5,824 bases of DNA, taken from the NCBI GenBank assembly GCA_937959065.1, contig CALGOI010000094.1:1-5824 (forward strand), read 5' to 3'. The DNA is from an uncultured Ignavibacteriota bacterium. GTDB lineage: Bacteria; Bacteroidota; Ignavibacteria; Tepidaquicellales; Tepidaquicellaceae. Below are positions 1 to 5,814 of this stretch, piece after piece. The notes under the pieces are model-generated. The model did not search any database, was not told where the DNA came from, and was given only the letters and a program-made list of their open reading frames with translations. Each line of letters begins with the position of its first letter. Within the stretch, counting starts at the first letter, position 1. Position numbers and translations under genes: made by a program.

Positions 1-309
1 TTCTTATACTTAGTTAACAAAAAAATGTTTTAAAACGTCTCAATGATAGCTTAAAGTGAAATATATCTATAATAGATTAAATTTATAAGTTATTACTCCG
101 GTAGACAGAATAACAAGGGTTTATTGAGTAAACATCTCCCGGGCGAATTTTAGGAGATAAGTTATTGTTTTTTAGCCGTTGATTTTGGGTTTTCAAAATA
201 TTTCATAATTGATTTTTCAGGTATTTAAAAAATTTTTGTGTTAAGTCCGGGAAATGGATTTGTAAAAACAGGAGCTTCCCAAGCAGTAGAGTTTTTGATT
301 TTTTTTAGC
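1..309. other. AT-rich left flank without a recognisable gene
   Basis: No ribosome binding site plus start codon leads into a convincing reading frame on either strand, and I see no tRNA or known RNA. Small features are an inverted repeat GTTTA/TAAAC at 119-133 with a 5-base loop, which is too weak to be a terminator. On the minus strand one frame is open from about 362 down to 228, is broken by TAA at 225-227, and continues open to TAA at 162-164. Its last 14 codons begin with ATG at 206-204 and read MKYFENPKSTAKKQ. This may be the worn end of a gene or chance in AT-rich DNA. There is no Shine-Dalgarno sequence before that ATG, so I do not call it a gene. Confidence 0.5.
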
Positions 310-349
310 CACGAATTAACACGGATTGACGCGAATGTGTACGAATTTA
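310..349. repeat. Four degenerate 10-base tandem units, consensus ACGAATTnAC
   Basis: Four consecutive 10-base units start at about 311, 321, 331 and 341: ACGAATTAAC, ACGGATTGAC, GCGAATGTGT and ACGAATTTAT. The unit length is close to one DNA helical turn, so the same core would face the same side of the helix each time. I recall similar CACGAATT-type runs between genes in several environmental bacteria, but I cannot search for them here. It lies about 100 bases left of a second group of palindromic repeats and is not part of a gene. Its function is unknown, and it may be only a dispersed intergenic repeat. Confidence 0.6.
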
Positions 350-449
350 TTTTTTGAGTTGTTCATGGTAGTTTGGTTATTAAACTTTTCGTATTGGTTA
401 GATAAAAACCGAATTCATATTACTTCTCGTCCTAACATCCTAGTCTAGG

Positions 450-474
450 TTCCCGCCTTCGCGGGAATGACAAC
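450..474. repeat. Dispersed hairpin repeat, copy 1 (TTCCCGC-CTTC-GCGGGAA)
   Basis: TTCCCGC at 450-456 pairs perfectly with GCGGGAA at 461-467 around a 4-base loop, and the unit ends with TGACAAC. Directly before it is a smaller inverted repeat, CCTA-GTC-TAGG (439-449). The same unit occurs again at 650-679 with changes in one arm. Repeats of this general form (CGCGGGAATGACA) are widespread between genes in many bacteria, and read as protein they give false VIPAKAG or FPRRWESR peptides. There is no sign that it acts as a terminator, because no T-run follows on either strand. Confidence 0.8.
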
Positions 475-517
475 TGTACAAAGATAGGTGATGGGAGTGG
501 GAGAAAAAATGGTAAAA

Positions 518-555
518 GGGTCATATGCGCATGTATCACCGATTGGGGAATAAGT
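518..555 (+). repeat. 38-bp direct repeat, copy 1
   Basis: A 38-base stretch beginning GGGTCATATGCGCATG and ending GATTGGGGAATAAGT is identical to bases 684-721. It contains the 8-base palindrome ATGCGCAT. In this copy the repeat follows the hairpin unit at 450-474 after 43 bases, whereas in the second copy it follows the matching hairpin unit after only 4. The two modules therefore appear to form a composite repeat, with either an insertion here or a deletion there. No coding function is supported. Confidence 0.9.
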
Positions 556-627
556 ATTGATATTACGAATGGTTATTATTTGACTGATTTTCTCGTGCAG
601 AGTCCTGGTAGAGCATTTAGCGCAAAA

Positions 628-646
628 AATCGGTGATAGCGTAACC
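628..646 (-). repeat. Partial inverted copy of the 38-bp repeat
   Basis: Bases 628-638 (AATCGGTGATA) are the exact reverse complement of TATCACCGATT found in both 38-bp repeats (534-544 and 700-710). The next bases, GCGTAACC, can be aligned to the rest of the repeat if several bases are missing, so this looks like a worn copy in the opposite direction. It can pair with either neighbour: the arms at 628-638 and 700-710 enclose the hairpin repeat of 650-679, while the arms at 534-544 and 628-638 enclose 83 bases. The exact 11-base match is certain; the extension to 646 is my inference. Confidence 0.6.
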
Positions 647-649
647 TCT

Positions 650-679
650 CTGGATTCCCACCTCCGCGGGAATGACAAC
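650..679. repeat. Dispersed hairpin repeat, copy 2
   Basis: This is the second copy of the unit at 450-474. ATTCCC (654-659) pairs with GGGAAT (668-673), and the copy ends with the same GGGAATGACAAC. One G of the left arm has become A (CCCACC instead of CCCGCC), which weakens the stem, so it is older or less constrained than copy 1. It sits inside the 11-base inverted arms 628-638 and 700-710, making a nested hairpin about 83 bases long. The 38-bp direct repeat follows after 4 bases. Confidence 0.8.
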
Positions 680-683
680 CGGC

Positions 684-721
684 GGGTCATATGCGCATGT
701 ATCACCGATTGGGGAATAAGT
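684..721 (+). repeat. 38-bp direct repeat, copy 2
   Basis: Identical to bases 518-555, with an offset of 166 bases. Full identity over 38 bases next to clearly diverged flanks suggests a recent duplication or conservation of the unit itself. After the repeat, the two copies run into unrelated AT-rich sequence. It ends about 55 bases before the multi-hairpin element at 775-841. Confidence 0.9.
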
Positions 722-774
722 TTGTAAAGTTTATAAAGATAAAAAGTGTTTAAAGATATGAGAGGATTGGTTTT

Positions 775-841
775 GCGTTCCCTCCGAAGGAGTCCAAAGG
801 ACAAATCGGTCGACGACTCAACTCGTTGAGAGTTGGGAACG
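775..841. repeat. Compact multi-hairpin intergenic element closed by a 7-bp stem
   Basis: CGTTCCC (776-782) is the reverse complement of GGGAACG (835-841), so the ends can close on each other. Between them are several further palindromes: TCC-GAA-GGA (783-791), GTCC-AAA-GGAC (792-802), the perfect GTCGAC (809-814) and CAACTC-GTTGA-GAGTTG (819-835, sharing one base with the closing stem). The whole could fold as a branched structure in RNA or single-stranded DNA from either strand. I do not recognise it as a named RNA family. It could be a MITE-like or REP-like dispersed element with inverted ends, or a small structured RNA. It lies 25 bases beyond the terminator that ends the 918-2495 gene, so that transcript should not normally reach it. 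Confidence 0.6.
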
Positions 842-866
842 AGTGTGAAAAAAGAATAGCGGATTA

Positions 867-895
867 AAAAGCCCGGATAAAATTTCCGGGCTTTT
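867..895. terminator. Bidirectional Rho-independent terminator
   Basis: AAAAGCCCGG (867-876) pairs perfectly with CCGGGCTTTT (886-895) around a 9-base loop. The stem has a GC core, with A-runs on one side and T-runs on the other in both directions. On the minus strand it lies 22 bases after the stop codon of the 918-2495 gene and ends in TTTTT, so it most likely terminates that transcript. Read on the plus strand it would also stop transcription leaving the repeat region to its left. Confidence 0.9.
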
Positions 896-917
896 AGTTC
901 GTAAGTATTTAAATCAT

Positions 918-2495
918 TTATTTAAGGAGGGTCATTTTCTTCAGATCAGTGAAATCTTCTGTTATCAACTTATAAAAATATACGCCTGATGATAACCCTG
1001 TTGCATTAAAATCTACAAGATATACACCTGCATCTCTTTTCTCATTTACCAATGTTACAACTTCTTTTCCCAGAATATCATAAACAGCCAGTTTGACAAA
1101 ACCGGATTTAGGTATTTCAAATTTGATACTTGTATTGGGATTAAAAGGATTTGGGTAATTCTGAGACAATGAATATTGGACAGGAATTTCGTTAGGTTCT
1201 ACGCCAACGTGGTTTCCTGAGCACCCGTTAACAGAATATAAAGTGGTGTTGTTCTGATTACTATATATTGCAAAACAACTGCCATTTACATTTCCCACCC
1301 TCGCCAGACTGCCCGGAGCAAAACCTGCTCCATCCATTCTGAAAGCACTTGCTGTCCAAAACCCGCTTACTTGTGGCTTTCCCGATCTATAATATAACTG
1401 TCCGTTATTTGTTAACCATAAAAAATTGGCTCTAAATCCATCTTGTCCGTCGGGAACATATACATCAAGTGAACTGGCATTTGTATTTGCAATATTGAAA
1501 GTTTGAAAAGTTTCAAAACCATTATTAACGGAATATAAGAATTTAGGATTCTGGTTTGAACCCGATAGATATGAGAGATAACATTCATTCAAATATCCAG
1601 ACATTTTATGCGCGGTAACACGATCGCTTAAATCTATTGAATCACTTATAATGTCTGACGGGTTTTCAACATTTCCTTCATTTCTTGTGATATATATTTT
1701 GTTGTTACCGGAGCCGCCTTCATAGACAGAACTTGTAACCACACCTTTAAAATCACTTCCGCCACTTCCAGTATAATATATATCATTTCTTAGATTAACA
1801 CTATTTGGAGTATTTAGATTATAAAACCAATATGCAGCGGTTATGTTATTACAATTACCGGCATAATATGGAGTTGGTGCAAATATATTCTCTACCTTAA
1901 ACATTCTCTGATAAGACCTTTTTACAGAGGAATTAACTTGATTATCCAAAGTGGCTGTAATATAAACATTTGCTGTATCCTTTTGGGCAAAATAATTAGT
2001 CATATAATCTGAGGTAATTCTAGACCAATATTGAGAATATCCGGTTGTCCCGGGTCTGGCAAGTATCCCGGTCCAGCTTAAATTACCATCCTCCCTGACT
2101 CTTGAAAAAAGAACACCTTTGGACTGATCACTATACACAATACTGCCGGTTACGAAAACCCACCAGGTATCAGTATTGAAATCTTTGACCAACTGGATAT
2201 CCAGATCATCATCAGAAACCTGTTCAAACCAATCAAACTGCTTTTTTAAGGTAAAACTCAAGCCTTGATTATCAGATGTATACAACTCGCAAAAATGTGA
2301 ATAAGTGCGGGCTAACCAAATGCGGCCATTTTCCCATTGGGTTGCCGTGGCAATGGATTTGAATTGCGTACCTGCTGCAATTACAGTAATGCCAATATCA
2401 TCAGTTTCTCCGTTTTGCCCCACTGTAGGTATTTGCTGGGCATTCAGATGTGAATAAATAAAAATAATAGGAATAATAAGAAGAAGGATTTTCAT
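918..2495 (-). CDS. Secreted T9SS-sorted protein with a probable beta-propeller-like body, function unknown
   Basis: The product is 525 residues. It starts with a clear Sec signal peptide (a hydrophobic run at about residues 3-17, with likely cleavage near LNA-QQ at 19-20). It ends with a type IX secretion sorting domain at about 441-525 (NYPNPFNP, then YDILGKEVVTLVNE, then SSGVYFYKL and KKMTLLK). By family knowledge, such a domain sends the protein across the outer membrane to the cell surface or medium. The body (about 25-435) is rich in short beta-strand-like segments, aromatic residues and Asn/Gly turns. It has one good Asp-box-like motif, SDNQGLSF (74-81), and weaker ones such as SVNNGFETF. 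This suggests a sialidase/BNR-like propeller, but I see no catalytic set, so binding rather than catalysis is equally possible. The ATG is supported by AAAGGGGAAA upstream, with 8 bases between GGGG and the start. The gene is monocistronic, ends at the 867-895 terminator and is divergent from the protease gene. The T9SS tail is certain; the propeller fold is inference. Confidence 0.9.
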   Translation of the reverse strand: MKILLLIIPIIFIYSHLNAQQIPTVGQNGETDDIGITVIAAGTQFKSIATATQWENGRIWLARTYSHFCELYTSDNQGLSFTLKKQFDWFEQVSDDDLDIQLVKDFNTDTWWVFVTGSIVYSDQSKGVLFSRVREDGNLSWTGILARPGTTGYSQYWSRITSDYMTNYFAQKDTANVYITATLDNQVNSSVKRSYQRMFKVENIFAPTPYYAGNCNNITAAYWFYNLNTPNSVNLRNDIYYTGSGGSDFKGVVTSSVYEGGSGNNKIYITRNEGNVENPSDIISDSIDLSDRVTAHKMSGYLNECYLSYLSGSNQNPKFLYSVNNGFETFQTFNIANTNASSLDVYVPDGQDGFRANFLWLTNNGQLYYRSGKPQVSGFWTASAFRMDGAGFAPGSLARVGNVNGSCFAIYSNQNNTTLYSVNGCSGNHVGVEPNEIPVQYSLSQNYPNPFNPNTSIKFEIPKSGFVKLAVYDILGKEVVTLVNEKRDAGVYLVDFNATGLSSGVYFYKLITEDFTDLKKMTLLK

Positions 2496-2500
2496 TTAGA

Positions 2501-2510
2501 TTTCCCCTTT
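2501..2510 (-). promoter_or_regulatory. Ribosome binding site of the 918-2495 gene
   Basis: On the minus strand AAAGGGGAAA is followed by TCTAA and the ATG at 2495-2493, leaving 8 bases between the G-run and the start. It supports this ATG as the true start and resembles the leader of the divergent protease gene. Confidence 0.6.
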
Positions 2511-2730
2511 ATTTAGGTTGGATTAAATAAATATACAGGTATGGTAAATTATTTTACAGGCAAAACATGTGTACTTAGATAATGTATTGTTATTAAAATG
2601 TTTATTGTCCCACCAATTTTAAAAAGAAATACCTTGCATAGGAAAAATCCTACTTAAATATAGGAAATCACTTGTTTTTAAAGCCAAATTATTAAATTAT
2701 TAGCACAATTACTTTTAATTTCAAAGTCGA

Positions 2731-2737
2731 AGGGGGA
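2731..2737 (+). promoter_or_regulatory. Ribosome binding site of the metalloprotease gene
   Basis: AGGGGGA lies with 5 bases between its last G (2736) and the ATG at 2742. It fixes the start just before a good signal peptide. The purine run with four or five Gs is shared with the divergent gene; pairing to a standard anti-SD would need a G-U wobble. Confidence 0.6.
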
Positions 2738-2741
2738 AAAT

Positions 2742-4319
2742 ATGAAAAATTCGTTATCCATTTTACTGACATTTTTCTTATTCTTTAATTTTGCTAATAG
2801 TCCCTATGCAAAGGGATCAGTCAAAAACTCAGAATCCATCCGACTTTTCGATGTCGAGATATCCAACAACGTATCAGAGGAGATCTATAAGGTATCAAAA
2901 GGTTCTGTATTAAAAACCAGGGGCTCAGTGCTGGAACAGATCTTAAACTCATCTTTGGATTACTTTGAGATGGAGGTACCAATATCTTCAAACGAAATTT
3001 TGATAGTTGAACTTAACAAGGGCAACATATATTCAGATAATTTTAAAGTTGTAACCTCCGATGGGCAGGTACAATATAACCGGAACGGACTTTTTTACAG
3101 CGGGAGTGTTAAAGGAAGAGAGAATTCACTGGTTTCTTTCAGTTTCTTCGATAACTATGTAATGGGCATCGTATCCGTAGATGAAGGAAATTACACAGTG
3201 TCAAAAATTGATCAAAGTATTAATGAATACATTGTATTTAATGACTTAGATATGACAATTATTAATAATTTTAAATGCAACGTTCCCGATGACGGCACAA
3301 TAATAACTCCCGAAGATGTGGAGGAAATTCCTGTTACTGATAATACAACACAAAGAAAAGTAAATTTGTATTTTGAATGTGCTCAGGACCTTTACATAGA
3401 ACACGGAAACAATATAACAGCACTTCAAAATTTTGTTACATCGACATTCAACTCAGTAAAAACGATGTATCAGAATGAATCCATTCCTCTGCAGATCTCA
3501 GAAATTTTTATCTGGACAACACCGGACCCGTATATACCATATACCGGTACTCTCCCGGTTATTCAGAAGTTCGGTCAATTAAGACAGGATTCCTTTAACG
3601 GAGACCTTGCGCATTTACTTATAAAAAGAGATGTTGGAGGCGGATTCGCATGGTTAGACGTTCTATGTGATCCTTATTATCCGCCACAGCAAGCGGGTAG
3701 ATACGGGCTAAGTTCAGGTTTACATCATAAGACAACACCCTATCCGACCTGGAACTGGAATCTTCATGTCATCACCCATGAACTTGGGCATAATTTTGGG
3801 TCTCCGCATACTCATGCCTGTACATGGCCGGGCGGGCCAATTGATACTTGCTGGGCTCCCGAAGGTCTTTGCTATAACGGTCCAACATACGCAAGGGTCG
3901 GTACAATTATGAGTTACTGCTATCTACCACAAGGAGGAAGTATAAATCCAGCTCTTGGATTTGGAACATTACCGGGAAATCTAATCAGGAACAGATATAA
4001 TTCAGCTCCATGCCTGACCGGTTCTGCAATACAGCAAATTTCAAACACTGCACCTGATAAATTTAATCTTTACCAGAATTTTCCAAACCCTTTTAACCCG
4101 TCAACAAATATCAAATTTGACATAACTGATAGGGGCATTGTAAAACTTTCAATATTCGATATCAGCGGGAGAATAGTTGCTCTCCCGGTAAGTGAGGAGC
4201 TATCACGCGGTACATATGAATACATGTTCGAGGCAAGCTCAAAACCTTCAGGGATATATTTTTATAAACCAGAGACCGGCGGAAATGCTATTACAAAGAA
4301 AATGCTGTTGATAAAGTAA
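2742..4319 (+). CDS. Secreted M12B/reprolysin-like zinc metalloprotease with T9SS sorting domain
   Basis: The product is 525 residues and is predicted to cut proteins outside the cell. A signal peptide covers about residues 1-23 (hydrophobic LSILLTFFLFFNF, cleavage near PYA-KG). Residues about 30-180 match an adamalysin-type propeptide, best seen in GLFYSGSVKGRENSLVSFSF followed by GIVSV. The catalytic domain starts near RKVNLYFEC (205). It carries the zinc site HELGHNFGSPH, with H346, H350 and H356 as ligands and E347 as catalytic base. It also has the Met-turn GTIMSYC (M390) and cysteines (C360, C393 and others) likely to form disulfides. C179 (FKCNV), near the end of the propeptide, is a candidate cysteine switch. 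The T9SS domain spans about 438-525 (NLYQNFPNPFNPSTNIKFDI to KKMLLIK). The order signal, propeptide, protease, sorting tail is complete. M43 pappalysins share HExxHxxGxxH and T9SS tails, but the propeptide favours M12B. The substrate is unknown. It is transcribed alone and converges on the methyltransferase gene. Confidence 0.93.
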   Translation: MKNSLSILLTFFLFFNFANSPYAKGSVKNSESIRLFDVEISNNVSEEIYKVSKGSVLKTRGSVLEQILNSSLDYFEMEVPISSNEILIVELNKGNIYSDNFKVVTSDGQVQYNRNGLFYSGSVKGRENSLVSFSFFDNYVMGIVSVDEGNYTVSKIDQSINEYIVFNDLDMTIINNFKCNVPDDGTIITPEDVEEIPVTDNTTQRKVNLYFECAQDLYIEHGNNITALQNFVTSTFNSVKTMYQNESIPLQISEIFIWTTPDPYIPYTGTLPVIQKFGQLRQDSFNGDLAHLLIKRDVGGGFAWLDVLCDPYYPPQQAGRYGLSSGLHHKTTPYPTWNWNLHVITHELGHNFGSPHTHACTWPGGPIDTCWAPEGLCYNGPTYARVGTIMSYCYLPQGGSINPALGFGTLPGNLIRNRYNSAPCLTGSAIQQISNTAPDKFNLYQNFPNPFNPSTNIKFDITDRGIVKLSIFDISGRIVALPVSEELSRGTYEYMFEASSKPSGIYFYKPETGGNAITKKMLLIK

Positions 4320-4345
4320 AAAAAGCTACACTTACGGGCATTTTT
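4318..4345. terminator. Weak terminator-like hairpin after the protease gene
   Basis: An A-run plus GC (up to 4326) can pair with GC at 4338-4339 and TTTTT at 4341-4345, with one A-A mismatch and an 11-base loop. The A-run on one side and T-run on the other mean it could work in both directions, ending the protease transcript and the incoming methyltransferase transcript. The GC core is only two pairs, so it is at best a worn or inefficient terminator. The stronger palindrome at 4354-4375 may do this job instead. Confidence 0.3.
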
Positions 4346-4353
4346 ATAGTATC

Positions 4354-4375
4354 GGCGAGGTCACGTGACCTCGCC
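4354..4375. repeat. Perfect 22-bp palindrome between convergent genes
   Basis: GGCGAGGTCAC (4354-4364) is followed at once by its exact reverse complement, centred on CACGTG. It begins 8 bases beyond the methyltransferase stop codon and 34 bases beyond the protease stop codon. No T-run follows on either strand, so it is not a standard Rho-independent terminator. As RNA it would form a very stable hairpin (with a few central bases unpaired) at the 3' end of both messages. It could protect transcripts, slow polymerase, bind a dimeric protein or be a dispersed REP-like repeat. It is much more GC-rich than the surrounding intergenic DNA. Confidence 0.85.
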
Positions 4376-4383
4376 TGCGGGTA

Positions 4384-5814
4384 TTAATTTTCATTATTTC
4401 CTTTCAAACTAACCACATTCTCTACGTGGTATGTATGGGGGAACATATCTACGGGCTGAATTTTTTCGATAGTATAATTCCCGTTTTCGCAGATGAACTT
4501 CAGGTCGCGCGCCTGAGTGGATGGATTACAGCTTACGTAGACAATCTTATCAAGTTTGGTCTCTGAGAGGATTTCACATATCTTCGGATGAAGTCCTGAG
4601 CGCGGCGGGTCGAGAATGATCTTATTGTAATCTTTAACATCGATATATTCACTCACGCTGCCCAATAGAAAATCCTTTATGTCCGATACGATGAACTCAG
4701 CGTTTTCTATTCCATTCAGCTTCTTATTTTCATTTGCATTCTCAATCGCGTCTTCGATGAGTTCCACACCAAGAACCTTGTTTACTTTATCCGAGATGAA
4801 TATCCCTATCGAACCGGCACCGCAATACAGGTCGAGAACTTTATCATCTTTTGAGAAATCCCCGAATTCCAGCGCGACATCATAGAGGTTCTGCGCCTGG
4901 ATGGTATTGGTCTGGAAGAAAGAGTTTGGCGATATCTTAAAAGTAAATTCAGTCCCGTCTTTACGAATCAGCTTTTCGTTAATTATTCCGTCCCCAAACA
5001 CAACCACTTCACCATGCGCAAAAGCCACCTGCGCTCTTTTATCGGAAAGTCCGTTGATGAAAGTTGTTACTTCAGGCACGTTTTCTTTAAGAAGTTCAGC
5101 ATACTCTTTTATCAGCTCCTCATTGTAATCATACGTTACCAGGTTAACCATAAGGTCGGGTGTATTTGCGCACTGGCGGATTATAAGAAACCGAAGATAA
5201 CCTTCGTGAGTATTCGTCGAATAGATCGAGACACCTTTATTTTTGAAAAAGTCTCGTGTAAAATTCAGTATCCTGTTTGAAATTTCCGACTGGAGGAAAC
5301 ACTCTTTAATATCGATGATCTTTGAATGGAAGCGCGGTACGTGGAGCCCGAGCGCGAATTTTTCCTTCTCTTCACCGGAATCGTTCGGGTCGACTACCCA
5401 TTTATCATCGGAGAACGAGAACTCCATCTTATTGCGGTAAAAGAAAATATCCTTACTACCTAAAACCTCCGGCACATTGACTTCCCCGAAGCCGCCTATC
5501 CGTTTCAAAGCGTTCTCTACTACGCTATGCTTAAACTCCAGCTGTTTGCCGTATTCCAGTGACTGCAGTTTACATCCGCCGCAGACTCCGAAATACGGAC
5601 AGCGCGGGTCTATCCTGTCCGGAGAGGGCGATAGAAGTTCGAGGAAGTTAGCCTCGGCATAGCTTTTCTTTTTTTTCCGGACTCTTACCTTAGCTTTATC
5701 TCCCGGTACAACTTTATCTGTGAAAATAACAAATCCTTCGTCCGTACGACCCACTCCTCTGCCATCATCGTTCATATCTTCGATAAGTATCTCTAATTCT
5801 TCACCTTTTTTCAT
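4384..5814 (-). CDS. rlmD: 23S rRNA (uracil-5-)-methyltransferase, RlmD/RumA family
   Basis: This 476-residue cytoplasmic enzyme should transfer a methyl group from S-adenosylmethionine to C5 of a uracil in 23S rRNA. U1939 is the site for RlmD proper; U747 is possible for relatives. An RNA-binding TRAM domain covers about residues 1-60. The iron-sulfur cysteines C72-x5-C78-x2-C81 are present, with C172 (KECFLQ) as the likely fourth ligand. The family motif SPNSFFQTN precedes the SAM-binding motif DLYCGAG (from D328). The late motifs are DPPRSG (from D402), the nucleophile C429 in VSCNP, and the probable general base E465 in FPHTYHVE. All key residues are present, so it should be active. The cluster argues for RlmD/RlmCD-type rather than TrmA. 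Only 10 bases lie before the ATG, without a visible ribosome binding site, and the frame stays open to the window edge, so a start further upstream cannot be excluded; MKKG followed by TRAM fits a normal N-terminus. Its GC content looks higher than that of the two secreted-protein genes, as often seen for a core gene. Confidence 0.95.
   Translation of the reverse strand: MKKGEELEILIEDMNDDGRGVGRTDEGFVIFTDKVVPGDKAKVRVRKKKKSYAEANFLELLSPSPDRIDPRCPYFGVCGGCKLQSLEYGKQLEFKHSVVENALKRIGGFGEVNVPEVLGSKDIFFYRNKMEFSFSDDKWVVDPNDSGEEKEKFALGLHVPRFHSKIIDIKECFLQSEISNRILNFTRDFFKNKGVSIYSTNTHEGYLRFLIIRQCANTPDLMVNLVTYDYNEELIKEYAELLKENVPEVTTFINGLSDKRAQVAFAHGEVVVFGDGIINEKLIRKDGTEFTFKISPNSFFQTNTIQAQNLYDVALEFGDFSKDDKVLDLYCGAGSIGIFISDKVNKVLGVELIEDAIENANENKKLNGIENAEFIVSDIKDFLLGSVSEYIDVKDYNKIILDPPRSGLHPKICEILSETKLDKIVYVSCNPSTQARDLKFICENGNYTIEKIQPVDMFPHTYHVENVVSLKGNNEN

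Larger units (their letters stand above)
2496..2741. promoter_or_regulatory. Divergent intergenic region serving both T9SS-protein genes
   Basis: These 246 AT-rich bases separate two start codons that point away from each other, so promoters for both genes must lie here unless they are inside the genes. I could not assign a firm promoter. TTGTTT at 2672-2677, with AT-rich hexamers 15-18 bases later, is a weak candidate for the plus-strand gene. I saw no good TTTG/TAnnTTTG pair of the Bacteroidetes type on either strand. There is a small inverted repeat GTAAA-TTAT-TTTAC at about 2544-2557 and a tandem ATTATTAA-like stretch near 2688-2702. There is no sign of a riboswitch or tRNA. Confidence 0.5.

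Noticed and set aside
450..721. A CRISPR-like array
   Set aside because: There are only two full repeat copies, the third is inverted, spacing is irregular (43 against 4 bases between modules), and there are no cas genes in the window.
445..804. A 119-codon open frame on the minus strand
   Set aside because: Its translation is built from the repeat units (FPRRWESREV and VIPAKAGT come from the hairpin repeats, and the two 38-bp copies give repeated peptide pieces). It has no ribosome binding site and no recognisable domain.
628..841. An insertion sequence or transposon
   Set aside because: Inverted ends exist, but there is no transposase or fragment of one and no obvious target-site duplication. 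At most it holds non-autonomous repeat elements.
2496..2741. Firm promoter calls for the divergent genes
   Set aside because: AT-rich DNA gives many weak -10-like matches. None has a good partner element at proper spacing on either strand.
3246..3428. A 60-codon frame on the minus strand inside the metalloprotease gene
   Set aside because: It lies wholly opposite a well-supported gene, has no leader and resembles nothing.
4679..5662. Several plus-strand open frames of 61-88 codons
   Set aside because: They are antisense to the complete methyltransferase gene, overlap one another in different frames and lack ribosome binding sites. They reflect its codon pattern.
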